Shown: in pieces, positions 52,980 to 61,842 of the stretch | Position numbering within the stretch: position 1 is the stretch's first letter | Layout of the letters: every line of letters starts with the position of its first letter | Assembly (NCBI RefSeq): GCF_014204625.1 | Contig: NZ_JACHLU010000003.1 | Span: 62,001-126,000 of the forward strand | Length of the DNA stretch: 64,000 nt | Source: Gillisella vitis | Lineage (GTDB): Bacteria > Pseudomonadota > Alphaproteobacteria > Rhizobiales > Rhizobiaceae | Direction: 5' to 3' | Program-made: the position numbers and the translations under genes | The notes under the pieces: generated by a model | What the model saw: the letters and a program-made list of their open reading frames with translations, nothing else | What the model was told of the DNA's origin: nothing | Databases searched by the model: none

Positions 52980-53618
52980 TTAAAACCAGAAAACGCCGTC
53001 TTCCAGCGCTTTGACCAGCCCATCCACGGCATCAGAAAGTTTGCGGTCAATGATATGCAGGTATTCAGTCCAGTCATTCACATGGGTCAGCTCAGCCTTG
53101 CCATCAGAAATACCGCGCAGGCCAATCAGGGGGCGGTTGAACAGATGACACACCCGCATGACGGCGAATGTTTCCATGTCCACCATATCGGCATCAATGC
53201 CGTCATAGGTGTTGCCTGAGACAATGTTGCCGCCGGTGGAGAGGCTGGCTGTGGCAATGCCGGGGATGCGCAGGGGCAAATCGACCACGGCGGGCAACTC
53301 CAGAAATGGTGTCTTGCCCTTCTCAAAGCCCAGAGGCGAGGCATCCATATCGCGGTAGGCGACGGATGAGACTTGATAGACCTGGGTTTGCTCAAGCTTT
53401 GCCGAGCCTGCCGAGCCAAGCGAGACAATCAGATCTGGCAATGTGCCCGCAGCCTCCAGCGCCATCAATGCTCTGGTGGTGGCAATCGAGGCTTCAACGG
53501 GGCCAACGCCTGTCATCAGCGGTGTGATGCGCGAGCGCAAAAACGGGCCATATTCGGCGTCAACCGCCATGACAAACAGAATGGATTTGCCGGATGCAGA
53601 TTTCAGTTCAAACGTCAT
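52980..53618 (-). CDS. 5'-methylthioadenosine/S-adenosylhomocysteine nucleosidase-type protein
   Basis: A 212-residue nucleoside phosphorylase-superfamily protein: ILFVMAVDAEYGPFL, PLMTGVGPVEASIATTRAL, LIVSLGSAGSAKLEQTQVYQVSSVAYRDMDASP, and DMVDMETFAVMRVC with the conserved ME-x-F region and GISDGK containing the catalytic Asp. It hydrolyses MTA/SAH and related nucleosides. Its ATG overlaps the stop of the thioesterase gene, so they are coupled. Substrate range is uncertain. Confidence 0.85.
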   Translation of the reverse strand: MTFELKSASGKSILFVMAVDAEYGPFLRSRITPLMTGVGPVEASIATTRALMALEAAGTLPDLIVSLGSAGSAKLEQTQVYQVSSVAYRDMDASPLGFEKGKTPFLELPAVVDLPLRIPGIATASLSTGGNIVSGNTYDGIDADMVDMETFAVMRVCHLFNRPLIGLRGISDGKAELTHVNDWTEYLHIIDRKLSDAVDGLVKALEDGVFWF

Positions 53619-54052
53619 TCACGAATATCCTCACGGCCGCGGATGACCATCAGCGTGCTGGTCATCGAGGCAATCAATTTGGCCGGGCCATCGCCAATGG
53701 CATAGCCGCGTCCGTCGGCAACAATAATGGTGGAGCCGGGCTTGGTAATTTCACCACGAAACAGGAAACGCTCACCGCGTCCGGGTGACATCATGTTGAC
53801 CTTGAATTCAATGGTCAGCAGGGATGCATCGGGTTCAATCACGGTATAGGCGGCATAGCTGCAAGCCGTATCAAGGGCCGCGGAAATGACACCAGCATGG
53901 AGAAATCCGTGCTGCTGGGTGAGTTTGTCGTGAAAGGCAAGTTCAATCTCAACCATCTTGTGGCTGATCCGGGTCAGGTCTGCCCCGATGGTTTGCATCG
54001 CGCCCTGACGTGCAAAACTTGCCTCTATCCGCTTTTGGACATCTTCATCCAT
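53615..54052 (-). CDS. PaaI family hotdog thioesterase
   Basis: A 145-residue hotdog-fold protein: KMVEIELAFHDKLTQQHGFLHAGVISAALDTACSYAAYTV carries the HGG/HAG-x-ISAALD catalytic pattern of the PaaI group, then LLTIEFKVNMMSPGRGERFLFRGEI. It acts on an acyl-CoA that cannot be named. The ATG at 54052 is preferred. Its stop overlaps the start of the nucleosidase gene as ATGA. Confidence 0.88.
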   Translation of the reverse strand: MDEDVQKRIEASFARQGAMQTIGADLTRISHKMVEIELAFHDKLTQQHGFLHAGVISAALDTACSYAAYTVIEPDASLLTIEFKVNMMSPGRGERFLFRGEITKPGSTIIVADGRGYAIGDGPAKLIASMTSTLMVIRGREDIRE

Positions 54053-54137
54053 GTTTGCCCTGTCGCAACGTCTCACGCCTCATCACGCCATTTGGCATGA
54101 CGGGCGGCTTGAGGCAAGTCAGGAACGCGGGGATAGG

Positions 54138-54590
54138 TTAATTCAGCAGGTAAAGCGAGAGATTGAGCACTGTGGCGAAAGACACCCAGGCCAAATAAGG
54201 CACAAAACAAAGGGCGGCAATCTTGTCCAGTCGCCGGGCTTTCAAGATAAAGGCCATGATCAGCGCAAGCATGGCCAGAATGATGATCAGCCCCAGCCCG
54301 GTGTTTTTCAGACCAAAAAATGCAGGCGACCAGCTAAAATTCAAAATCATCTGCAAAAACCACAGCAGCATGGCTTTTGAGTTCTTCGCCCGCAGCCAGA
54401 TGCGCCCACCGGCAATGCCAATCAGCACGTAGAGTACGCTCCATGCCGGTGCAAACACCCAGTTTGGCGGATTGAATGACGGCTTCGACAACCCGGCATA
54501 CCAATCGCCGGGCAGATTGGCCAGGCCGATCAGGATCCCGAGGCCGGTTGTGATTGCCATGAAGGCGAAATTAATCCAGGCGTTGCGCAT
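54138..54590 (-). CDS. tspO: TspO/MBR family tryptophan-rich sensory protein
   Basis: A 150-residue protein with five TM helices. WYAGLSKPSFNPPNWVFAPAWSVLYVLIGIAGGRIW and WFLQMILNFSWSPAFFG are the family hallmarks, with conserved Trp and the PxW-x-FxPxW motif. TspO binds porphyrins and cholesterol-like ligands; in alphaproteobacteria it modulates tetrapyrrole-linked gene expression. It lies directly downstream of the iron-type operon on the same strand (46 bp gap). Confidence 0.93.
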   Translation of the reverse strand: MRNAWINFAFMAITTGLGILIGLANLPGDWYAGLSKPSFNPPNWVFAPAWSVLYVLIGIAGGRIWLRAKNSKAMLLWFLQMILNFSWSPAFFGLKNTGLGLIIILAMLALIMAFILKARRLDKIAALCFVPYLAWVSFATVLNLSLYLLN

Positions 54591-54636
54591 AGCATAGTGT
54601 TTAATGCGAGCGCGCTGGAATGAAAAGACTGAAAAA

Positions 54637-55710
54637 TCAGCTTAATCGAATGATATGCTGATCCCAGTTGACATCTGCCCGATGCGCCGCAAACTGCCCA
54701 TCATAGCTGGACACGGCAAAGCCATGAAGGGCAGGGGCAATGCCTGCTGCATCCTTGAGGGGTGTGTGTGCCACCACCTTGCCGGTTGCCGCATCAATGG
54801 ACACGCTCATCCCCCGAATGGGTGAACTGACACCCACCAGACCATCGTTGCGGTTGACGGCAATGGCACCGACATAATTGGCAAGGCCCTGAGTGACCTC
54901 TTCGGGAAGCGTCAGCCAGTGCAGCCCGTCACCAAGGGCAAAATGCCCCACCAGCGGCGGCAGGTCATTGCGCGGGCCCTGATATTGGCAGGCAAACCAG
55001 ATCCGCCCCTTGTCATCCACATCGATATGGCGGGTCGAAAGCTGGCGAAGCTCTGCGGGCAGGTCGTGTTGTTCAATCAGCGCCCCGGTTTTGGCATCCA
55101 CCAGCACCAGCGAGGGCTGCATATGGTCAAGATTGAGCTTGGTGCGGCCAAAGTCGGGGTGGGTTTCAATGCCACCATTGGCAATGATCAGATGGCGTCC
55201 ATCATCGCTCACACTCATATCATGGGTGCCAATGCCGTAGGATGAGAACTCGCCCATGCGGCGAAAGCCATCCGTTGCATCATAAAGGCCAATCATGCCG
55301 CGATTGGCGTCAAAATCGTTTTCGCTGGCATACAGAATGCGGCCATCGGGCGAGAAATGACCGTGACCATAGAAATGGCGATTAGGCGGTGAATTGATGA
55401 TGATCGGCATTGTGCGATTTTCACGGTCGAACACAAAGGCGAACGTGTCGGGGCGGCGGGCAAAGGCGACAACGTTTTGCGCAGACGACGCCAAGCCATG
55501 GGCGCGCCCCGGCAAGTCCACCGTTGAGATGGTCTCTCCCTCTTCACTCAAAAGGGCTGCACCAAAAGAGCCGTTTGCTGCCCTGAAGGCCGATGCATAG
55601 ACGGCATCGGTGCGGATCAGGGTTTCAGCGCGGGCCTGCGTCAGACCGGCCAGATAGACAAGGCCTGCTGCTTTGAGAAAATGCCGCCGGTCAATCATCG
55701 TACCCGCCAT
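54637..55710 (-). CDS. DUF1513 periplasmic protein with Tat signal
   Basis: A 357-residue protein exported by Tat: RRHFLKAAGLVYLAGLTQARAE. The mature part has beta-propeller-like repeats (FGAALLSEEGETISTVDLPGRAHGLA, YGHGHFSPDGRILYASENDFDANRGMIGLYD, GTHDMSVSDDGRHLIIANGGIETHPDFGRTKLNL) typical of DUF1513. DUF1513 genes follow imelysin and di-haem oxidoreductase genes in many proteobacteria, as here. Function unproven; an iron-uptake role is inferred. The start may be 55710 or 55698. Confidence 0.88.
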   Translation of the reverse strand: MAGTMIDRRHFLKAAGLVYLAGLTQARAETLIRTDAVYASAFRAANGSFGAALLSEEGETISTVDLPGRAHGLASSAQNVVAFARRPDTFAFVFDRENRTMPIIINSPPNRHFYGHGHFSPDGRILYASENDFDANRGMIGLYDATDGFRRMGEFSSYGIGTHDMSVSDDGRHLIIANGGIETHPDFGRTKLNLDHMQPSLVLVDAKTGALIEQHDLPAELRQLSTRHIDVDDKGRIWFACQYQGPRNDLPPLVGHFALGDGLHWLTLPEEVTQGLANYVGAIAVNRNDGLVGVSSPIRGMSVSIDAATGKVVAHTPLKDAAGIAPALHGFAVSSYDGQFAAHRADVNWDQHIIRLS

Positions 55711-55715
55711 GGTCC

Positions 55716-56816
55716 TTAATCTCCGTCGGCAAAGGAAAAGCCAGCGGTGAGACCCACACTGCGGCCCACGCCATCGCTGAGATCGGTGATCATGGTGCGG
55801 CTGTCAGCGAGAAGGCTTTGCAGTTTGGCCTTGTCCTCATCCCGGCTCACCGCCAGTTCCATGTCTGGTGTGATGGTGCTGGCGGTGGTGATCAGCTGGT
55901 TGGCGAGGGTGGTGATCTTATCGACAATACCGCGCTTGTCTGCGGGCAAAAGCGATGCAACATTGGCCTCGGTCAGCAGGTCGCGCACACCCCCAACATT
56001 GGCGCTGATGCTGGTAAACGTCAGGCCGGAGCGCCAGAAAATCGCCTGCTTTGGGGCGGTTTTATTGCTGGATGGCCTGAAAAATGTCTCAATCCGCTCA
56101 TCACGCACGGTTTCAGTGCCGTGGACGAGAATGCCAAGCAGGCCAGTCACGGCTTCCGGGCCATCCCGAAACACTTCATTGTCCGGGCCGGGCTTTTTCC
56201 ATGCATCCTGAATGCCACCCGGCTGTTCCCAAAGGCGGGAAAGCTCAGCGGCCAGATTTTCAACATTGCCCGCAATGGCGGCACCATAGCGGCAGCGGAA
56301 ACTGTTGCTGTCCTTGGCAAGGCTGTCTGCTCCGGTGCCGTAGAGCACATATTCCAGCGCACCCAATCCCTGCATTGCCACGCTTTTTTGCCGCAGGCTG
56401 TCCGCATGGGCAAAGCTGTCGTCGTTGGAGGCAATCGCCCCCTGTATCTGTTTCAGCGCCAGCCCCTTGCGATCGGGGTAAAACAGCACGTGCTCAAACC
56501 GATTATCCTCGATCACCGGCCCGACCCGGACAATTTCAATCCGGCCCCAGGCTTTGACCGCCTCGGTGAAGGCAGATTTTGCCGCAATGAAATGTGTCTC
56601 GGAGGGGGCCGCGCAAAGCGCTGCCACATCCCTGTGCAATTGCCCGGCCTTGTCGTTGAACTGGCGATAGCCGGGGCGAATGAAACCATCCACCACCTTT
56701 TCCATCACGGCAGGCACGGCGGCTGTTTGCAACTGGCCCGCATGTTGGGCGGGGTCTGCGGCCTGAAGGGGCAGGGCAAGGCCCGCAAAAGCGGCGAGAG
56801 TAAGGGCAATGCGCAT
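55716..56816 (-). CDS. Imelysin family protein, second paralog
   Basis: A 366-residue secreted protein: signal peptide to about residue 20 (LPLQAA), then the imelysin/EfeO-like helical fold (VMEKVVDGFIRPGYRQFNDKAGQL, AFTEAVKAWGRIEIVRVGPVIEDNRFEHVLFYPDR). The family motif GxHxxE appears as GLGALE at 150-155, so the metal-type His is replaced by Gly. It overlaps the di-haem oxidoreductase stop by one base and lies 5 nt before DUF1513. Probably a periplasmic, iron-related binding protein. Confidence 0.9.
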   Translation of the reverse strand: MRIALTLAAFAGLALPLQAADPAQHAGQLQTAAVPAVMEKVVDGFIRPGYRQFNDKAGQLHRDVAALCAAPSETHFIAAKSAFTEAVKAWGRIEIVRVGPVIEDNRFEHVLFYPDRKGLALKQIQGAIASNDDSFAHADSLRQKSVAMQGLGALEYVLYGTGADSLAKDSNSFRCRYGAAIAGNVENLAAELSRLWEQPGGIQDAWKKPGPDNEVFRDGPEAVTGLLGILVHGTETVRDERIETFFRPSSNKTAPKQAIFWRSGLTFTSISANVGGVRDLLTEANVASLLPADKRGIVDKITTLANQLITTASTITPDMELAVSRDEDKAKLQSLLADSRTMITDLSDGVGRSVGLTAGFSFADGD

Positions 56817-58318
56817 CAGAGTGACTCCAGAAATCTAATCAGTGCCTTGCGATCATCCGGCACCATGGATGCAAACCTGTCGCGGGCGGCCTTTGCCTCG
56901 CCGCCATGCCATACAATGGCCTCTGAAAGTGTTGAGGCCCGGCCATCATGCAGATAGGCATGGGAGCCATTGACAGCTCTGGTCAAACCAAGGCCCCAGA
57001 GGGGCGGCGTGCGCCATTGCTGGCCATTGGCAAGGCCCACCTGCTGCCCATCGGCCAGAGCTTCGCCCATATCATGCAGCAGAAAGTCGGAATAGGGCCA
57101 AATCAGCTGAAAGGCCAGCGCCGGATTGCTCACATCGCGGCGGGTGACATATTTGGGCTGATGACAGATGGCGCAGCCAGAGGCATAAAACAGCGCCTTG
57201 CCTTTCAAAACCTCTGGAGCGTCGACATCGCGGCGTTTGGGCGGGCTGAGTGTTTCGCTATAAAAGGTGATCAGGTCCAGAACCGGCGGCGGGGCCTCAA
57301 CTGTGCCGAGGCGCTTTTGCACGCCGGTGGGCATGGAAAGACAGGCTGTCTGTTTTTGCGTGCAATCGCCCCAATGACGTGGGTCATCTGGCGATGAAAT
57401 GCCAATGTCGCCAGCCAGAGCACTGGACGTTTGATCGCGCACGGTGGCATTTTGCGCTTTCCAGCCAAATCGGCCGATTTTGACAGCCCCCGTCAGATGG
57501 TCGCGCACCTGCGCAACAGTGCCGGAAATTCCTGTGCCATCCTGCTTTTGCTGTTCGGCATTGGCAACAATATCCTGATCGGCGATGGCCTCAATCAGGC
57601 CCATGCCAATCATCGGGTTGGCAATGCGCGGCGACAGGGTGGTGTCAGCGCCCAGCGGCCCATAGGCCGGATCTTTCACGCGATACTGCGGATGCCGCAA
57701 GGTGATGACCTCGCCGCCGTTGAGCGTGATCTTTTCGTCGGAAAAGGACACAGCCACATGCCCTTCCGCCGCAAGACCCGGCACAGCGCGATCCTGAAGC
57801 TGCTGGCCATAGGTGTCATCGGCAAAATTCAGGGCTTTGAGGGCGGCAATATCGGCTTTTTCCGCATCCGTGCGGGCGGGGCGTGCCAGCCGCAAAAACA
57901 TCGAGGTGGCATCGCCATCGGCACCGGCTGCATGGCCACGCCCACCCCTGATGTGGCAGCTTTCGCACGAACGGGCATTGAACAGCGGCCCAAGCCCGTC
58001 GGAGGCCTGTGTCGAGGAGGGTGAGGACACCCAGAATTTTTGAAAAAGCGCTTCTCCGAGTACAAAGGGCTGCTGCTGCTCAAACGTCAGATTGGCCAGC
58101 GGATGGCTGAAAGCCTGGCGCATGACGTTGCCGGTATAGGTGCCGGCTCCGGCACTCATGGCCTCAAACGGTTCAGCTTTGGAAAAATCTTTGGTTGGTT
58201 GGGTAACAGCACGGACGCGGCTTGCGTCTTGTGGCGTCAGGTCGGAGCGGAGCTCTGTTGCAACGGCCACAGTTGCCAGACTGGCGAACACAGCAGTGGG
58301 GAGGAGAATTCGCCGCAA
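56816..58318 (-). CDS. Di-haem oxidoreductase (DUF1111/DHOR), putative peroxidase
   Basis: About 500 residues. Two c-type haem motifs are present: CESCH (C118-H122) and CAICH (C382-H386). DGLGPLFNARSCESCHIRGGRGH and MGLIEAI are DHOR patterns. A TTG at 58318 is chosen: AAGGA lies 8 nt upstream and MRRILLPTAVFASLATVAVA gives a clean signal peptide, whereas the ATG at 58351 would place the intrinsic terminator at 58335-58369 inside the coding region. It stands between two imelysin genes and could oxidise ferrous iron or remove peroxide in the periplasm. Confidence 0.88.
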   Translation of the reverse strand: MRRILLPTAVFASLATVAVATELRSDLTPQDASRVRAVTQPTKDFSKAEPFEAMSAGAGTYTGNVMRQAFSHPLANLTFEQQQPFVLGEALFQKFWVSSPSSTQASDGLGPLFNARSCESCHIRGGRGHAAGADGDATSMFLRLARPARTDAEKADIAALKALNFADDTYGQQLQDRAVPGLAAEGHVAVSFSDEKITLNGGEVITLRHPQYRVKDPAYGPLGADTTLSPRIANPMIGMGLIEAIADQDIVANAEQQKQDGTGISGTVAQVRDHLTGAVKIGRFGWKAQNATVRDQTSSALAGDIGISSPDDPRHWGDCTQKQTACLSMPTGVQKRLGTVEAPPPVLDLITFYSETLSPPKRRDVDAPEVLKGKALFYASGCAICHQPKYVTRRDVSNPALAFQLIWPYSDFLLHDMGEALADGQQVGLANGQQWRTPPLWGLGLTRAVNGSHAYLHDGRASTLSEAIVWHGGEAKAARDRFASMVPDDRKALIRFLESL

Positions 58319-58334
58319 AACGGGCTTCCTTATC

Positions 58335-58369
58335 AAAAAAACGGCCGCCATCACGATGTGATAGCGGCC
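58335..58369 (-). terminator. Intrinsic terminator inside the iron-type operon
   Basis: On the minus strand a 12-bp stem GGCCGCTATCAC/GTGATGGCGGCC (one U-G pair) with loop ATC is followed by G and seven T. It lies 11 nt after the stop of the first imelysin gene and 17 nt before the chosen di-haem oxidoreductase start. Confidence 0.88.
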
Positions 58370-58379
58370 ATCAGAATGC

Positions 58380-59654
58380 TTATTTGAACACCGCACCTGG
58401 GTTATCAAGGCTGTCAGAACCTTCCAGCTTCACTTCACCCAGATCAAGGGCTGCCACCACGCGCTGGATCGACTTGGTCTGGTCGATCAACCCGTCAATA
58501 CCGGCCTGTACGGTGGCGTTGCCGTCCTTGTCGCCTTCTGCAATCATCTGGTCGTAATGCTCGACGGTCTTGGCGCGCTTCACCAGAGCCGCCATGGCCT
58601 TCATGGTGGTGTTGAGCTTGGAGCGCATTTCCTTGTCGAGCTTCTTGTCCTTGGCAACCACCAGATCAGACAGGGATGGGCCGGTCATCTTGGTGCCATC
58701 AACGCGGGTGTATTTGCCGGTATAGGCTTCGCGGATGCCTGCGGCGTCGTAATAATGGGAGTTATGGGTGTTGTCGGAGAAGCAATCATGCTCTTCTTCG
58801 GGGTCATGCAGCAGCAGGCCAAGCTTCATGCGCTCGCCAGCCAGCTCGCCGTAGGAGAGGGAGCCCATGCCGGTCAGAATGGCGGCAAGGCCTGCCTTCG
58901 GATCAGCCAGCAAGGTCTTGGTGGCCTCGCCTTCCGGCTTCCAGGCATCGACCATTTCCTGAAGATCGGACACCAGCAGGGTGGATGCAGACTTCAGATA
59001 CTGGGCGCGACGATCACAATTGCCGCCGGTGCAATGTTTCAGATCGTAATCGGTATAAGGCCGGTTGCCAGCACCGGGGCCCGTGCCGTTCAGATCCTGT
59101 CCCCACAGCAGAAATTCGATGGCGTGATAGCCGGTTGCCACATTGGCCTCGACCTTGCCAGCCTCATGCAGGGTGTTGGCCAGAAAATCCGGCGTCAGAC
59201 TGGAGGCGTCAACCTCCTTGCCGTCAATCTTGATGGTCTTGTTGGCAATCACATTGGCGGTGTAAAGCGCGTTTGTGTCGCTCTCGGTGCCATAGGATTT
59301 GTCGACATAATCGATCAGACCTTCATCCAGCGGCCATGCATTGACCTTGCCTTCCCAGTCATCAACGATCTTGTTGCCGAAACGGTAAACCTCGGTCTGC
59401 TGATAGGGCACGCGCGCCTTGATCCATGCGGAGCGGGCCTTGTTGAGCGTGCTCTTGCTGGGCTTGGCCAGCAGCGCGTCAATGGCGGCATCCAGCGTTT
59501 TGGCTGTGGTCAGCGAGTCTGAATATTTGGCTTCGGCCACGTCGGCATAATGTTTCAAAACAGCGTCTGGTGTCGGTGTTTCGGCCGGTGCGGCAAAGCT
59601 TGATGATGCGACGAACAGCGCCAGACCGGCGCTGATCATAAATGATCGTGACAT
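58380..59654 (-). CDS. Imelysin family (M75/IrpA-like) periplasmic protein
   Basis: A 424-residue secreted protein: signal peptide to about residue 21 (SSSFAA), imelysin fold, and an intact GxHxxE motif at G175-H177-E180 (GYHAIEFLLWGQD). It resembles IrpA, the iron-regulated imelysin-like protein. AAGGAGAGG lies directly before the ATG at 59654. It is the first gene of the operon with the di-haem oxidoreductase, the second imelysin and DUF1513. The terminator after it predicts that it is expressed above the others. Confidence 0.93.
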   Translation of the reverse strand: MSRSFMISAGLALFVASSSFAAPAETPTPDAVLKHYADVAEAKYSDSLTTAKTLDAAIDALLAKPSKSTLNKARSAWIKARVPYQQTEVYRFGNKIVDDWEGKVNAWPLDEGLIDYVDKSYGTESDTNALYTANVIANKTIKIDGKEVDASSLTPDFLANTLHEAGKVEANVATGYHAIEFLLWGQDLNGTGPGAGNRPYTDYDLKHCTGGNCDRRAQYLKSASTLLVSDLQEMVDAWKPEGEATKTLLADPKAGLAAILTGMGSLSYGELAGERMKLGLLLHDPEEEHDCFSDNTHNSHYYDAAGIREAYTGKYTRVDGTKMTGPSLSDLVVAKDKKLDKEMRSKLNTTMKAMAALVKRAKTVEHYDQMIAEGDKDGNATVQAGIDGLIDQTKSIQRVVAALDLGEVKLEGSDSLDNPGAVFK

Positions 59655-59780
59655 GCCCTCTCCTTTGGTGCCATTCGGCACCTTTTCCTGATGGATGGCC
59701 TGTCATGGCGCAAAAACAAACTGGTGTCAAACAATCATGAATACCCTCAAAATTGAGGGCACTCATATTCTCGTGATGCC
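59655..59780. promoter_or_regulatory. Promoter region of the imelysin operon
   Basis: On the minus strand TTGACA (59730-59725) could be a -35 element; the -10 is not clear. A palindrome CCCTCAA-AA-TTGAGGG lies at 59744-59759, upstream of it, also just after the rsmB-like gene. It does not match Irr or RirA boxes as I know them. Confidence 0.35.
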
Positions 59781-61067
59781 TCAGGCACGCCTGAGTTTCG
59801 AAAAGAAGAAGCCGTCCGTTCCGGTTGCCGCCGGGCTCAGCGTCAAGCCTGTTCCCGTGGTCGAGACAGGCTTGGGCGCATTCTCTCCGACCACGGCACT
59901 CCAGCGTTCCATCATGGCAACGGGTTTGAAATCCGGGTGGGTTTCGACAAACGCCTCAATCTGTCGGTCATTTTCCTCTGGCAGCACCGAGCAGGTGACA
60001 TAAACCAGTTCCCCGCCGGGGCGCACATAGGTTGCGGCTTCATCAAGGGCGAGCTTTTGCTGCTCGACCCGCTCTTGCAGGCTGCGCTCTGTCAGACGCC
60101 ATTTGGTATCGGGGCGACGACGCCACGTGCCGGTGCCGGTGCAGGGTGCATCAACCAGCACTTTGCTGAAATGGCCAAGCAGTTTTTGCAGGGCGGTGAC
60201 ATTGTCATGCACCTGCACATTATGGGTTCCGGCCCGCTTCAGGCGCTCGATAATCGGTGCAAGCCGTTTGCGGTCGGAATCAAAGGCGTGCACCTGCCCC
60301 TTGTTGTGCATGGCTGCGGCCATGGCCAATGTCTTGCCACCGCCACCTGCGCAAAAATCCAGCACCTGATCACTATCGGCAGGCTCAACCAGCGCGGAAA
60401 CCAGCTGCGAGCCTTCATCCTGCACTTCAAACCAGCCTTTTTGAAAGGCCAGTTCGGCTGTGACATTGGGAAGGCGCGATGCGCCTTCGCCAGCCTCGAT
60501 GCGCATACCAAGGCTTGAAAGGGCGGCGGGCTTTGCGCCAGCGCGATCCAGCGCTTTCAGCACCTTGTCGCGTTTGGCTTTCAGGGTGTTGACCCGCAGA
60601 TCAAGGCTTGGCCGCAGGGCCAGCGCTTTTGCTTCTGCCAGCCAGTTGTCGCCAAAGGCGGCTTCGAAGGACGGAACGACCCAATCGGGAATATCCCCCT
60701 GCACGGCCAAAGGTGCCTGTGTCAGATCTCGGGCCAGAAAGGCGTCTGTCTGGCTCTCGCTCAGAGGTGTCGGGGCGTAGGTGTCGCCCTCAAGAGCGCT
60801 GGCGAGGCTTTCTGGCGTATAGCCCCATTGCCGCAACAAAACGGCATAGGCCAAAGCCGTTGGGCTGTCGTCATCCATCATATAGGCATGGGACAGTTTC
60901 ATGCGCAGCGCGTCATAGACAATATTGCCAATGGCGGCGCGATCGCCAGAGCCTGCAAAACGATGGGCAAGGCCCCAATCTTTAAGGCAATCTGCAACCG
61001 GCCTGCGCCGTGTTTCAATATCGCCCAATACTTCAATGGCTCCTGCAAGCCGTCCGCCCAAACGCAT
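59781..61067 (-). CDS. RsmB/NOP2 family RNA m5C methyltransferase
   Basis: A 428-residue methyltransferase. FEVQDEGSQLVSALV and VLDFCAGGGGKTLAMAAAM bind SAM; DAPCTGTGTWRRRPDTKWR and VTCSVLPEEN supply the two catalytic cysteines of m5C RNA methyltransferases. An N-terminal NusB-like helical region (about 1-130) is present. The target is probably 16S rRNA, as for RsmB. GGAG lies 7 nt before the ATG. Confidence 0.92.
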   Translation of the reverse strand: MRLGGRLAGAIEVLGDIETRRRPVADCLKDWGLAHRFAGSGDRAAIGNIVYDALRMKLSHAYMMDDDSPTALAYAVLLRQWGYTPESLASALEGDTYAPTPLSESQTDAFLARDLTQAPLAVQGDIPDWVVPSFEAAFGDNWLAEAKALALRPSLDLRVNTLKAKRDKVLKALDRAGAKPAALSSLGMRIEAGEGASRLPNVTAELAFQKGWFEVQDEGSQLVSALVEPADSDQVLDFCAGGGGKTLAMAAAMHNKGQVHAFDSDRKRLAPIIERLKRAGTHNVQVHDNVTALQKLLGHFSKVLVDAPCTGTGTWRRRPDTKWRLTERSLQERVEQQKLALDEAATYVRPGGELVYVTCSVLPEENDRQIEAFVETHPDFKPVAMMERWSAVVGENAPKPVSTTGTGLTLSPAATGTDGFFFSKLRRA

Positions 61068-61134
61068 GGTCTTCTCCGTGTGAACCCGTCAGACTTTGCG
61101 TGGTAACGGTCAATGGCGTCCAGAGCAAGGCATA

Positions 61135-61530
61135 TCAGCCAATCAGTTCATAACAGACGCTGCCAGTGCCGCTTGCGACCATGCCAAGGTCGGCGGCAGC
61201 GGCTTTGGACAGATCCAGCACGCGGCCCTTGATGAACGGACCACGATCATTGATTCGTACCACCACGGTCTTTCCGTTCTTGCGGTTGGTGACTTTCACC
61301 TGCGAGCCGAAGGGCAGGTATTTGTGGGCGGCCGTCAGCTTGCCCGGGTTCATGTGTTCACCCGAAGCAGTGCGTGAGTAGAGTGCATACCAGGATGCGC
61401 CTCCGCAGGCTGATGCAGCAAATGCTTGCCAAGGTGTCAAAGTAACAAGAAGCGAAATAGCTGCGACTGTCACATATGATCTGCTTGAAGATACCAAAGT
61501 TGCATTCCCATTTTCAGTTTTCTGAGGCAA
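61135..61530 (-). CDS. RlpA-like double-psi beta-barrel protein
   Basis: About 131 residues. A hydrophobic export segment ([17 protein letters not shown]) is followed by the RlpA core: [75 protein letters not shown]. RlpA proteins are septal lytic transglycosylases or peptidoglycan binders. No SPOR domain is present, so this is a short form. The start is unsure: TTG at 61530, or TTG at 61497 with GGGA 9 nt upstream. Confidence 0.85.
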   Translation of the reverse strand: MPQKTENGNATLVSSSRSYVTVAAISLLVTLTPWQAFAASACGGASWYALYSRTASGEHMNPGKLTAAHKYLPFGSQVKVTNRKNGKTVVVRINDRGPFIKGRVLDLSKAAAADLGMVASGTGSVCYELIG

Positions 61531-61842
61531 ATTTTGCGTGGGAACGCTTAAGGGTGGTCAAAAATGGCAAAAAAGTGCCTAAGTCGATCACGGAATGTTA
61601 CGTTAAGATATATTTGTGATGATATGGCGAGTTTAACATCTTGGTAAGATTTTAGAAAAACTGTTTAAAATCAGTCAAAAAACGCAAAAATATTGCGCTC
61701 TATGTTTTTTCAGGGCGATCACAAAATATTTTTCCGATGGCGCAAAAAAATCGCCTTGAATGCCGCCATAGTTGGTAAAATATTGAGGCAATGGCGCAAT
61801 ATTTCTGCCATTTTTGCCTCATTTTGAGAATGGATGTGCAAT
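61531..61842. other. AT-rich intergenic region upstream of the RlpA-like gene
   Basis: No gene is supported. At about 61783-61825, on the minus strand, TGAGGCAAAAATGGC pairs with GCCATTGCCTCA and is followed by ATATTTT, a plausible terminator for the epimerase gene that ends at 61843. The rest is rich in A/T runs and should hold the promoter of the RlpA-like gene. Confidence 0.5.

Noticed and set aside
58319..58408. Longer di-haem oxidoreductase starts at 58351 or 58408
   Set aside because: They would translate through a strong intrinsic terminator and spoil the signal peptide. TTG at 58318 has AAGGA at good spacing.
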